From assembly GCA_963680875.1 (NCBI GenBank), contig OY804580.1, positions 99,043,353-99,107,352 of the forward strand: 64,000 bases of DNA, in the 5' to 3' direction. Positions 11,691 to 24,500 of the stretch are shown here, one piece after another. How positions within the stretch are numbered: the stretch's first letter is position 1; each line of letters begins with the position of its first letter. Both the position numbers and the translations under genes were made by a program. The notes beneath the pieces were generated by a model that was not told the DNA's origin, made no database searches, and saw nothing but the letters and a program-made list of their open reading frames with translations. Source of the DNA: Bathymodiolus brooksi (Eukaryota; Mollusca; Bivalvia; Mytilida; Modiolidae).

Positions 11691-12997
11691 GCTCAATGAG
11701 GATCAGCCAATCAGATTGCAGTATTCACATATAATTAAATTATTGTGATACATATACATGTAAAAATAACAACAATATTGTCCTTTTCATCAATTTTATT
11801 ATTTTCCCAATAAAAAATAACAAACTCTTTAACATAAACAAGAAATAGATCAAGCAAAAACAAATTTATTTTAAAAGACTTTCAAAATGTTTTCTAGAAA
11901 TTATGATTTATCCCTCCAACGTTTGTTCCAAAAACCATAAACAGATTTAACAAAAGCAATATCGTCAAAAAATTAACTAGGCCTTCCCACGCAGATATTA
12001 GATTATAGGTGGCCTCATTTTAAAAGGGTAGCTATCAAATGTTAATCCAAATAATGTATTACATACTTGACTGATACATGGTAGTTTTAAAATTAAATGT
12101 TACAGGTAAAAAACAAAACAAAACAAATAAATGTGGCAACAAAGATGATGGTAAAATTATGAAATTAAGTTCATATTTTTCTAAACACTACTGATTCTCT
12201 ATTCTGAATGTTTCTGTAATTTGGTAGATATTTTAAATATTTCTAGGAAAAAAAAGTTTTGACAACACATTTCTATTCATCAGTGAAAACAAATCTTATT
12301 TTTACTTGGCCTCGTCAACCCACAATCACATCACAAGTGTAAAATACAATAAGAAAATAGACAGGATTTGTAAAGGAATTAAGACGTAAGAATCAGATCA
12401 TACAAAAAATACAAGTGGAGAAAACATATCAAAGATTATGTCTATGTTATCTTGTGTTATATAAATGTAATTTGATATATAAAAAATTTATCCATATTTT
12501 GAGGTATAAATAGGCAAGAAAATTCTCAGAATGGGACTGAACTATCATAGTCTCAAGTTTTAAATTAAAGTTCAACTATATGTATACCCATCGTTAACAT
12601 GTTACACATAGGACTTTTTTTTTAATAGAAAAATTAAAAAAAAAATTCAAGCAAAAAATATTTTATAATTGTTTAATTCCTTACAATTTTAAAGATTGTC
12701 AGAAAAGAAATGGATTTCTTTTGTAAATTAAAAAAATTAATATAGATTTGATTTCGAATTTGAAAAGAAAAAAATGTTTAAAAGAGGTAGAAGACAGAAT
12801 TAATGAAAAAATGTAGACAAAAAGTAGAGAACAAAGTTTGATTTTGTAGTTCTTGACATCTACATATAATAAAGAAAAAAACACATATATAAATGACATT
12901 TTGGATATAAAATAAATAATTCATCTAAAACAGAAATAAAATTTCATCTTTTTTTTTGTTTTAGCCTGAATATGTTGTTCTATACTATATAATAAGA
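11691..12997. other. AT-rich DNA, nothing recognised
   Basis: It is very AT-rich with long A runs. The open frame at 12699-12899 is a low-complexity Phe/Leu/Ser-rich translation without support. No repeats stand out. Confidence 0.5.
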
Positions 12998-13281
12998 GTT
13001 CATGCATCATCAGTGACCTACGGCTGATCACGCTCAAATTACCCCCATAGTAGTCATAGCATGATCAACCATTGGTTACCGATGATGCATGAACTCCCAT
13101 CATCGGTAACCCATGGCTGATCATGAACATATTACCCCCAGGGTGGTTGTAGTGTAATCAGCTGTGGGTTATCGATGATACATGAACTCCCATCATCGGT
13201 AACCAACAGCTGATCATGAACAGATTACCCCCGAGTAGTTGTAGCATGATCAGCCGTGGGTTACCGATGATGGAGTTCATG
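12998..13281. repeat. Three tandem hairpin units of about 95 bp
   Basis: Each unit is itself an inverted repeat. The left arm carries catcatcggtaacccatggc and tgatcatgaac. The right arm carries gcatgatcagccgtgggtta and ccgatgatg. The spacer is attaccccc. Three such hairpins follow one another directly. A related diverged inverted repeat occurs at 60567-61013. Confidence 0.8.
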
Positions 13282-14480
13282 GAGGATTGATATATTATAT
13301 TTTCTAATTAAAATTATTTTACCTCTGTTTTAGATGATAGAAAATGCATGTACAGACAAGCAATTGTAACGAGACAAGATATGGATTGAAGTCAAGCATA
13401 AAAATCTATTTTACATTAAAATACTGTTCTTCACCAATTTTACAAACTAATAACTGACAAAATTCACAGGTTATTACTGTTTTTTTCATCAAAAATGAGA
13501 GAAAAAAGAAAGAAAAAATATGAATACTTGATACCAGAAGAAAATTAACTAGACTTTACCCTATTTATACCAAACTTGTGTTGCATATATTATTTAACCA
13601 GAGCATGCCCCTCTCCACCCCCCCCCCCAAAAAAAAACAAAAAAAAACAAAAAAAACAATTCTACATGTATTCTCTTTTTCATCTATATTTGGCCTGAAT
13701 TTCTTGTAATAAACTTTAAAGTACAAATTAGAAATTGAGCTTGATTTTTCCTCATATTTAAGTGAAAATCTTGTATAACAATCTGAAAAAAAAATTTGGA
13801 GTCAGATCTAAGATTTATCTAAGCCAGATAATTTATGCAAAAATGTGATAATTAAAACATGAAATCTGACAATGCAAAGTAATAAAGGGAGATAATTCAT
13901 ATATGTTACATGTTTCCAGTAAATCAAATTAATTTAAAAACACAACAGTACATGTATATATAGATATCAACAACAAAATGAATTCTTGTAAAAGTGAAAA
14001 AAAAACAACAGAGAAATATGCATAGATTTTTGATATAAGGTACTGTGAAACTTGTGAAATGTGATACCACTTTAAAATGTTACAACACTTCATTATCTTT
14101 ATCAATCAACTCTCTTATTAGACCACCACCTGTCTTAAAAGACCACATTTTTTGTCTATCAATATTGATTTCATTGCACGGAAAATGTTAATTATCAATA
14201 CTCTCCTAGATACTTGTGCTAATAGTATGATGTTTGCTTAAATATACATAAATATTAATAAAATATGTACAAAAATGTCTAATCCTAAAATTGCACTTAA
14301 TTATGAATATGTAAATATTTAACTACTCAAAAGTTTTTATTTTAAAATGTCATTTAAATATTCAAACTATTAAGATGATTATTGATAAACAAAGAGACAT
14401 ATTACTTATCCTGTTTATTATATAGATATGTATATACTGCTTAATACAAATTTAGGGCAAAAACAACATTGAAAGCCAAC
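13282..14480. other. AT-rich DNA, nothing recognised
   Basis: It contains homopolymer runs, including a C run then A runs near 13617-13660. There is no open frame or RNA gene. Confidence 0.5.
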
Positions 14481-14700
14481 GACTTTTTTTTTTTGCTATA
14501 TGGCGTACCAAGATATTCCTCGGTGTGTTTTCTTGGTTGAGGAGACCGCAGTACCAATAAGAAAATCACGACCTGTCACAAATTTTATCATATACAGTTG
14601 TATCGAGTACACCTAGCCAAGAAACAGTAATCAAATCTACTATTTAAAGTGTTGACAGCGCTACCATACGATTGCAGGCATGATGACCCCTAAGTCTAGA
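14481..14700 (-). mobile_element. Diverged SINE copy
   Basis: The segments cacgacctgtcacaaatttt, gttgtatcgagtacacctag and accatacgattgcaggc occur in the order expected for a minus-strand copy of the window's SINE family, with heavy divergence. Confidence 0.5.
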
Positions 14701-14822
14701 ACATGCATGTAGAATATGACAATAGTAGTAAATACATTTCTACTAGAGAACTCTAAAAGTAACCATACGTATCAATAGCAATCTGATCAAAATCATATCT
14801 CTTACTTTCTCCCGTTTACTGA

Positions 14823-15013
14823 TACAGTGGAACCTGTCTAATCCGATATACCAAGAGACCAGGGAAATGTGTCAGATTGTACAGGATGTTGGAATACTCA
14901 GATATTATTTAAGTTAACAGAAACAAAAAAACAAAAAAAATAGCCATACATTTTTGTTGGATGTCACACGATGTCGGAAAGCTCAGGAGTTAGATTGTAC
15001 AAGTTCCACTGTA
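14823..15013. mobile_element. MITE-like element with tacagtggaac ends
   Basis: The left end tacagtggaacctgtctaat and the right end agttccactgta form terminal inverted repeats about 190 bp apart. The inside contains two diverged copies of an nnatgtcggaattt-like phrase. It is non-coding. Confidence 0.65.
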
Positions 15014-15334
15014 AATTGTATGAGTGGGAGAATCTAAAAAACCCAATTACAAGTCAAATGAGAGTTACCTTATGTCATGACCAATATCTTAAAATGAAAA
15101 TGGTGCTTATGAGACTATGAAAGCATTATAATTTAAAATACAAACTGATTTGTTTGTTACAAGAAATCTGACAGTTCCAAAAAGGTCCTGACCTATTTTT
15201 ATCATATCATTTAATATTCATAGCATGGGGTCACTCGCATGCGACTCGTAATAAGTTTTCGTTAGATCTCTCATGCTGCGACATGTCTGTAAAGGAGAGC
15301 AAGTGAGAGATACAATTTTAAACAATTTACATAA
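15014..15334. other. Unique DNA, nothing recognised
   Basis: This is a short non-repetitive gap between the MITE and the giant pearl-like element. The open frame at 15273-15566 crosses the element border and has no support. Confidence 0.5.
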
Positions 15335-15559
15335 ACCAGAGGCTCTCAAGAGCCTGTATCGTTCACCTGGTAATAAAAAAAAACAATTGGTCCTATGTAA
15401 AAACTATGTCCTGCGTCATCTTGGAATTACGATCAACATAAAAAACATAAAGTTTGTAAAGGACCTTCCAATGATTGATGCACAGTTTAGGTTCAATCAG
15501 TGCAATAGCTTCAGAGAAGAATATATTTCTGTATTTTCCCCATATGGTTCTGTGTTAAT

Positions 15560-18500
15560 ACTATGACCTGTGGTGGCAGCCATCTTGGATTTCCGATCGG
15601 CATAAAAAACAGGACCTTCCAATGATCATTCCTGGGCAGTTTGGTTTCAACTGTCCAAGTGGTTTCAGAGAAGAAGCATTTTGAAACATTTTTCCCATAG
15701 GGTCCAATGTTAAACTAAGTCCTGCCGTAGCCGCCATTTTGAATTTCATATCAGAATAAAAAACGTATATTTTGTAGAGGACCATTCAATGAACATTCAT
15801 GCACAGTTTGGCTTTAATCATATTTGTAGTTTCTGAGAAGAAGGCATTTGAACATTTTCCCATAGGGTCCAATGTTAATCTATGTCCTGCGGTGGTGGCC
15901 ATCTTGGATTTCCGATCGGCATAAAAAACACACACCTTGTAGAGGACCTTCCAATGATCATTCCTGGGCAGTTTGGTTTCAATTATCCAAGTGGTTTCAG
16001 AGAAGAAGCGTTTTGAAACATTTTTCCCATAGGGTCCAATGTTAAACTAAGTCCTGCTGTAGCTGCCATTTTGAATTTCATACCGGAACAAAAAACGTAA
16101 AGTTTGTAGAGGACCATCTAATGAACATTCATGTACAGTTTGGCTTTAATCATATTTGTAGTTTCTGAGTAGAAGGCATTTGAACATTTTCCCATAGGGT
16201 CCAATGTTAATCTATGTATTGCGGTGGTGGCCATCTTGGATTTCCGATTGGCATAAAAAACATAAAATTTGTAGAGGACCTTCCAATGATCATTCCTAGG
16301 CAGTTTGGTTTCAATTATCCAAGTGGTTTCAGAGAAGAAGCGTTTTGAAACATTTTTCCCATAGGGTCCAATGTTAAACTAAGTCCTGCCGTAGCCGCCA
16401 TTTTGAATTTCATACCGGAACAAAAAACGTAAAGTTTGTAGAGGACCATCCAATGAACATTCATGTACAGTTTGGCTTTAATCATATTTGTAGTTTCTGA
16501 GTAGAAGGCATTTGAATATTTTCCCATAGGGTCCAATGTTAATCTGTCCTGCGGTGGCGGCCATCTTGGATTTCCGACCGGCATAAAAAACAGAAAATTT
16601 GTAGAGGACCTTCCAATGATCATTCCTGGGCAGTTTGGTTTCAACTGTCCAAGTGGTTTCAGAGAAGAAGCATTTTGAAACATTTTTCCCATAGGGTCCA
16701 ATGTTAAACTAAGTCCTGCCGTAGCCGCCATTTTGAATTTCATATCGGAACAAAAAACCTTAAGATTGTAGAGGACCATCCAATGAACATTCATGTACAG
16801 TTTGGCTTTAATCATATTTGTAGTTTCTGAGAAGAAGGCATTTGAACATTTTCCCATAGGGTCCAATGTTAATCTATGTATTGCGGTGGTGGCCATCTTG
16901 GATTTCCGATTGGCATAAAAAACATAAAATTTGTAGAGGACCTTCCAATGATCATTCCTAGGCAGTTTGGTTTCAATTATCCAAGTGGTTTCAGAGAAGA
17001 AGCGTTTTGAAACATTTTTCCCATAGGGTCCAATGTTAAACTAAGTCCTGCCATAGCCGCCATTTTGAATTTCATACCAGAACAAAAAACGTAAAGTTTG
17101 TAGAGGACCATCTAATGAACATTCATGTACAGTTTGGCTTTAATCATATTTGTAGTTTCTGAGTAGAAGGCATTTGAATATTTTCCCATAGGGTCCAATG
17201 TTAATCTATGTCCTGCAGTGGCGGCCATCTTGGATTTCCGACCGGCATAAAAAACAAAAAATTTGTAGAGGACCTTCCAATGATCATTCCTGGGCAGTTT
17301 GGTTTCAACTGTCCAAGTGGTTTCAGAGAAGAAGCATTTTGAAACATTTTCCCCATAGGGTCCAATGTTAAACTAAGTCCTGCCGTAGCCGCCATTTTGA
17401 ATTTCATACCAGAACAAAAAACGTAAAGTTTGTAGAGGACCATCTAATGAACATTCATGTACAGTTTGGCTTTAATCATATTTGTAGTTTCTGAGTAGAA
17501 GGCATTTGAATATTTTCCCATAGGGTCCAATGTTAATCTATGTCCTGCGGTGGCGGCCATCTTGGATTTCCGATCGGCATAAAAAACATAAAATTTCTAG
17601 AGGACCTTCCAATGATCATTCCTAGGCAGTTTGGTTTCAATTATCCAAGTGGTTTCAGAGAAGAAGCGTTTTGAAACATTTTTCCCATAGGGTTCAATGT
17701 TAAACTAAGTCCTGCCGTAGCCGCCATTTTGAATTTCATACCGGAACAAAAAACGTAAAGTTTGTAGAGGACCATCTAATGAACATTCATGTACAGTTTG
17801 GCTTTAATCATATTTGTAGTTTCTGAGTAGAAGGCATTTGAATATTTTCCCATAGGGTCCAATGTTAATCTATGTCCTGCGGTGGCGGCCATCTTGGATT
17901 TCCGACCGGCATAAAAAACAGATAATTTGTAGAGGACCTTCCAATGATCATTCCTGGGCAGTTTGGTTTCAACTGTCCTAGTGGTTTCAGAGAAGAAGCA
18001 TTTTGAAACATTTTTCCCATAGGGTCCAATGTTAAACTAAGTCCTGCCGTAGCCGCCATTTTGAATTTCATATCGGAACAAAAAACCTTAAGATTGTAGA
18101 GGACCATCCAATGAACATTCATGTACAGTTTGGCTTTAATAATATTTGTAGTTTCTGAGAAGAAGGCATTTGAACATTTTCCCATAGGGTCCAATGTTAA
18201 TCTATGTCCTGCGGTGGCGGCCATCTTGGATTTCCGACCAGCATAAAAAACAGAAAATTTGTAGAGGACCTTCCAATGATCATTCCTGGGCAGTTTGGTT
18301 TCAACTGTCCAAGTGGTTTCAGAGAAGAAGCATTTTGAAACATTTTTCCCATAGGGTCCAATGTTAAACTAAGTCCTGTCGTAGCCGCCATTTTGAATTT
18401 CATATCGGAACAAAAAACCTTAAGATTGTAGAGGACCATCCAATCAACATTCATGTACAGTTTGGCTTTAATAATATTTGTAGTTTCTGAGAAGAAGGCA

Positions 18501-21500
18501 TTTGAACATTTTCCCATAGGGTCCAATGTTAATCTATGTCCTGCGGTGGCGGCCATCTTGGATTTCCGACCGGCATAAAAAACAAAAAATTTGTAGAGGA
18601 CCTTCCAATGATCATTCCTGGGCAGTTTGGTTTCAACTGTCCAAGTGGTTTCAGAGAAGAAGCATTTTGAAACATTTTTCCCATAGGGTCCAATGTTAAA
18701 CTAAGTCCTGCCGTAGCCGCCAGTTTGAATTTCATATCGGAACAAAAAACCTTAAGATTGTAGAGGACCATCCAATGAACATTCATGTACAGTTTGGCTT
18801 TAATAATATTTGTAGTTTCTGAGAAGAAGGCATTTGAACATTTTCCCATAGGGTCCAATGTTAATCTATGTCCTGCGGTGGCGGCCATCTTGGATTTCCG
18901 ACCGGCATAAAAAACAGAAAATTTGTAGAGGACCTTCCAATGATCATTCCTGGGCAGTTTGGTTTCAACTGTCCAAGTGGTTTCAGAGAAGAAGCATTTT
19001 GAAACATTTTTCCCATAGGGTCCAATGTTAAACTAAGTCCTGTCGTAGCCGCCATTTTGAATTTCATATCGGAACAAAAAACCTTAAGATTGTAGAGGAC
19101 CATCCAATCAACATTCATGTACAGTTTGGCTTTAATAATATTTGTAGTTTCTGAGAAGAAGGCATTTGAACATTTTCCCATAGGGTCCAATGTTAATCTA
19201 TGTCCTGCGGTGGCGGCCATCTTGGATTTTCGACCGGCATAAAAAACAAAAAATTTGTAGAGGACCTTCCAATGATCATTCCTGGGCAGTTTGATTTCAA
19301 CTGTCCAAGTGGTTTCAGAGAAGAAGCATTTTTAAACATTTTTCCCATAGGGTCCAATGTTAAACTAAGTCCTGCCGTAGCCGCCATTTTGAATTTCATA
19401 CCGGAACAAAAAACGTAAAGTTTGTAGAGGACCATCCAATGAACATTCATGTACAGTTTGGCTTTAATCATATTTGTAGTTTCTGAGTAGAAGGCATTTG
19501 AATATTTTCCCATAGGGTCCAATGTTAATCTGTCCTGCGGTGGCGGCCATCTTGGATTTCCGACCGGCATAAAAAACAGAAAATTTGTAGAGGACCTTCC
19601 AATGATCATTCCTGGGCAGTTTGGTTTCAACTGTCCAAGTGGTTTCAGAGAAGAAGCATTTTGAAACATTTTTCCCATAGGGTCCAATGTTAAACTAAGT
19701 CCTGCCGTAGCCGCCATTTTGAATTTCATATCGGAACAAAAAACCTTAAGATTGTAGAGGACCATCCAATGAACATTCATGTACAGTTTGGCTTTAATCA
19801 TATTTGTAGTTTCTGAGAAGAAGGCATTTGAACATTTTCCCATAGGGTCCAATGTTAATCTATGTATTGCGGTGGTGGCCATCTTGGATTTCCGATTGGC
19901 ATAAAAAACATAAAATTTGTAGAGGACCTTCCAATGATCATTCCTAGGCAGTTTGGTTTCAATTATCCAAGTGGTTTCAGAGAAGAAGCGTTTTGAAACA
20001 TTTTTCCCATAGGGTCCAATGTTAAACTAAGTCCTGCCATAGCCGCCATTTTGAATTTCATACCAGAACAAAAAACGTAAAGTTTGTAGAGGACCATCTA
20101 ATGAACATTCATGTACAGTTTGGCTTTAATCATATTTGTAGTTTCTGAGTAGAAGGCATTTGAATATTTTCCCATAGGGTCCAATGTTAATCTATGTCCT
20201 GCAGTGGCGGCCATCTTGGATTTCCGACCGGCATAAAAAACAAAAAATTTGTAGAGGACCTTCCAATGATCATTCCTGGGCAGTTTGGTTTCAACTGTCC
20301 AAGTGGTTTCAGAGAAGAAGCATTTTGAAACATTTTCCCCATAGGGTCCAATGTTAAACTAAGTCCTGCCGTAGCCGCCATTTTGAATTTCATACCAGAA
20401 CAAAAAACGTAAAGTTTGTAGAGGACCATCTAATGAACATTCATGTACAGTTTGGCTTTAATCATATTTGTAGTTTCTGAGTAGAAGGCATTTGAATATT
20501 TTCCCATAGGGTCCAATGTTAATCTATGTCCTGCGGTGGCGGCCATCTTGGATTTCCGATCGGCATAAAAAACATAAAATTTCTAGAGGACCTTCCAATG
20601 ATCATTCCTAGGCAGTTTGGTTTCAATTATCCAAGTGGTTTCAGAGAAGAAGCGTTTTGAAACATTTTTCCCATAGGGTTCAATGTTAAACTAAGTCCTG
20701 CCGTAGCCGCCATTTTGAATTTCATACCGGAACAAAAAACGTAAAGTTTGTAGAGGACCATCTAATGAACATTCATGTACAGTTTGGCTTTAATCATATT
20801 TGTAGTTTCTGAGTAGAAGGCATTTGAATATTTTCCCATAGGGTCCAATGTTAATCTATGTCCTGCGGTGGCGGCCATCTTGGATTTCCGACCGGCATAA
20901 AAAACAGATAATTTGTAGAGGACCTTCCAATGATCATTCCTGGGCAGTTTGGTTTCAACTGTCCTAGTGGTTTCAGAGAAGAAGCATTTTGAAACATTTT
21001 TCCCATAGGGTCCAATGTTAAACTAAGTCCTGCCGTAGCCGCCATTTTGAATTTCATATCGGAACAAAAAACCTTAAGATTGTAGAGGACCATCCAATGA
21101 ACATTCATGTACAGTTTGGCTTTAATAATATTTGTAGTTTCTGAGAAGAAGGCATTTGAACATTTTCCCATAGGGTCCAATGTTAATCTATGTCCTGCGG
21201 TGGCGGCCATCTTGGATTTCCGACCAGCATAAAAAACAGAAAATTTGTAGAGGACCTTCCAATGATCATTCCTGGGCAGTTTGGTTTCAACTGTCCAAGT
21301 GGTTTCAGAGAAGAAGCATTTTGAAACATTTTTCCCATAGGGTCCAATGTTAAACTAAGTCCTGTCGTAGCCGCCATTTTGAATTTCATATCGGAACAAA
21401 AAACCTTAAGATTGTAGAGGACCATCCAATCAACATTCATGTACAGTTTGGCTTTAATAATATTTGTAGTTTCTGAGAAGAAGGCATTTGAACATTTTCC

Positions 21501-24500
21501 CATAGGGTCCAATGTTAATCTATGTCCTGCGGTGGCGGCCATCTTGGATTTCCGACCGGCATAAAAAACAAAAAATTTGTAGAGGACCTTCCAATGATCA
21601 TTCCTGGGCAGTTTGGTTTCAACTGTCCAAGTGGTTTCAGAGAAGAAGCATTTTGAAACATTTTTCCCATAGGGTCCAATGTTAAACTAAGTCCTGCCGT
21701 AGCCGCCAGTTTGAATTTCATATCGGAACAAAAAACCTTAAGATTGTAGAGGACCATCCAATGAACATTCATGTACAGTTTGGCTTTAATAATATTTGTA
21801 GTTTCTGAGAAGAAGGCATTTGAACATTTTCCCATAGGGTCCAATGTTAATCTATGTCCTGCGGTGGCGGCCATCTTGGATTTCCGACCGGCATAAAAAA
21901 CAGAAAATTTGTAGAGGACCTTCCAATGATCATTCCTGGGCAGTTTGGTTTCAACTGTCCAAGTGGTTTCAGAGAAGAAGCATTTTGAAACATTTTTCCC
22001 ATAGGGTCCAATGTTAAACTAAGTCCTGTCGTAGCCGCCATTTTGAATTTCATATCGGAACAAAAAACCTTAAGATTGTAGAGGACCATCCAATCAACAT
22101 TCATGTACAGTTTGGCTTTAATAATATTTGTAGTTTCTGAGAAGAAGGCATTTGAACATTTTCCCATAGGGTCCAATGTTAATCTATGTCCTGCGGTGGC
22201 GGCCATCTTGGATTTTCGACCGGCATAAAAAACAAAAAATTTGTAGAGGACCTTCCAATGATCATTCCTGGGCAGTTTGATTTCAACTGTCCAAGTGGTT
22301 TCAGAGAAGAAGCATTTTTAAACATTTTTCCCATAGGGTCCAATGTTAAACTAAGTCCTGCCGTAGCCGCCATTTTGAATTTCATATCGGAACAAAAAAC
22401 CTTAAGATTGTAGAGGACCATCCAATGAACATTCATGTACAGTTTGGCTTTAATCATATTTGTAGTTTCTGAGAAGAAGGCATTTGAACATTTTCCCATA
22501 GGGTCCAATGTTAATCTATGTATTGCGGTGGTGGCCATCTTGGATTTCCGATTGGCATAAAAAACGTAAAATTTGTAGAGGACCTTCCAATGATCATTCC
22601 TAGGCAGTTTGGTTTCAATTATCCAAGTGGTTTCAGAGAAGAAGCGTTTTGAAACATTTTTCCCATAGGGTTCAATGTTAAACTAAGTCCTGCCGTAGCC
22701 GCCATTTTGAATTTCATACCGGAACAAAAAACGTAAAGTTTGTAGAGGACCATCTAATGAACATTCATGTACAGTTTGGCTTTAATCATATTTGTAGTTT
22801 CTGAGTAGAAGGCATTTGAATATTTTCCCATAGGGTCCAATGTTAATCTATGTCCTGCGGTGGCGGCCATCTTGGATTTCCGACCGGCATAAAAAACAAA
22901 AAATTTGTAGAGGACCTTCCAATGATCATTCCTGGGCAGTTTGGTTTCAACTGTCCAAGTGGTTTCAGAGAAGAAGCATTTTGAAACATTTTTCCCATAG
23001 GGTCCAATGTTAAACTAAGTCCTGCCGTAGCCGCCATTTTGAATTTCATATCGGAACAAAAAACCTTAAGATTGTAGAGGACCATCCAATGAACATTCAT
23101 GTACAGTTTGGCTTTAATAATATTTGTAGTTTCTGAGAAGAAGGCATTTGAACATTTTCCCATAGGGTCCAATGTTAATCTATGTCCTGCGGTGGCGGCC
23201 ATCTTGGATTTCCGACCGGCATAAAAAACAGAAAATTTGTAGAGGACCTTCCAATGATCATTCCTGGGCAGTTTGGTTTCAACTGTCCAAGTGGTTTCAG
23301 AGAAGAAGCATTTTGAAACATTTTTCCCATAGGGTCCAATGCTAAACTAAGTCCTGTCGTAGCCGCCATTTTGAATTTCATATCGGAACAAAAAACCTTA
23401 AGATTGTAGAGGACCATCCAATCAACATTCATGTACAGTTTGGCTTTAATAATATTTGTAGTTTCTGAGAAGAAGGCATTTGAACATTTTCCCATAGGGT
23501 CCAATGTTAATCTATGTCCTGCGGTGGCGGCCATCTTGGATTTCCGACCGGCATAAAAAACAAAAAATTTGTAGAGGACCTTCCAATGATCATTCCTGGG
23601 CAGTTTGGTTTCAACTGTCCAAGTGGTTTCAGAGAAGAAGCATTTTGAAACATTTTTCCCATAGGGTCCAATGTTAAACTAAGTCCTGCCGTAGCCGCCA
23701 GTTTGAATTTCATATCGGAACAAAAAACCTTAAGATTGTAGAGGACCATCCAATGAACATTCATGTACAGTTTGGCTTTAATAATATTTGTAGTTTCTGA
23801 GAAGAAGGCATTTGAACATTTTCCCATAGGGTCCAATGTTAATCTATGTCCTGCGGTGGCGGCCATCTTGGATTTCCGACCGGCATAAAAAACAGAAAAT
23901 TTGTAGAGGACCTTCCAATGATCATTCCTGGGCAGTTTGGTTTCAACTGTCCAAGTGGTTTCAGAGAAGAAGCATTTTGAAACATTTTTCCCATAGGGTC
24001 CAATGTTAAACTAAGTCCTGTCGTAGCCGCCATTTTGAATTTCATATCGGAACAAAAAACCTTAAGATTGTAGAGGACCATCCAATCAACATTCATGTAC
24101 AGTTTGGCTTTAATAATATTTGTAGTTTCTGAGAAGAAGGCATTTGAACATTTTCCCATAGGGTCCAATGTTAATCTATGTCCTGCGGTGGCGGCCATCT
24201 TGGATTTTCGACCGGCATAAAAAACAAAAAATTTGTAGAGGACCTTCCAATGATCATTCCTGGGCAGTTTGATTTCAACTGTCCAAGTGGTTTCAGAGAA
24301 GAAGCATTTTGAAACATTTTTCCCATAGGGTCCAATGTTAAACTAAGTCCTGCCGTAGCCGCCATTTTGAATTTCATATCGGAACAAAAAACCTTAAGAT
24401 TGTAGAGGACCATCCAATGAACATTCATGTACAGTTTGGCTTTAATCATATTTGTAGTTTCTGAGAAGAAGGCATTTGAACATTTTCCCATAGGGTCCAA

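Noticed and set aside
11465..11734. 89-residue plus-strand frame
   Set aside because: It lies inside a fold-back element that recurs at 59.9 kb, where the frame is not maintained.
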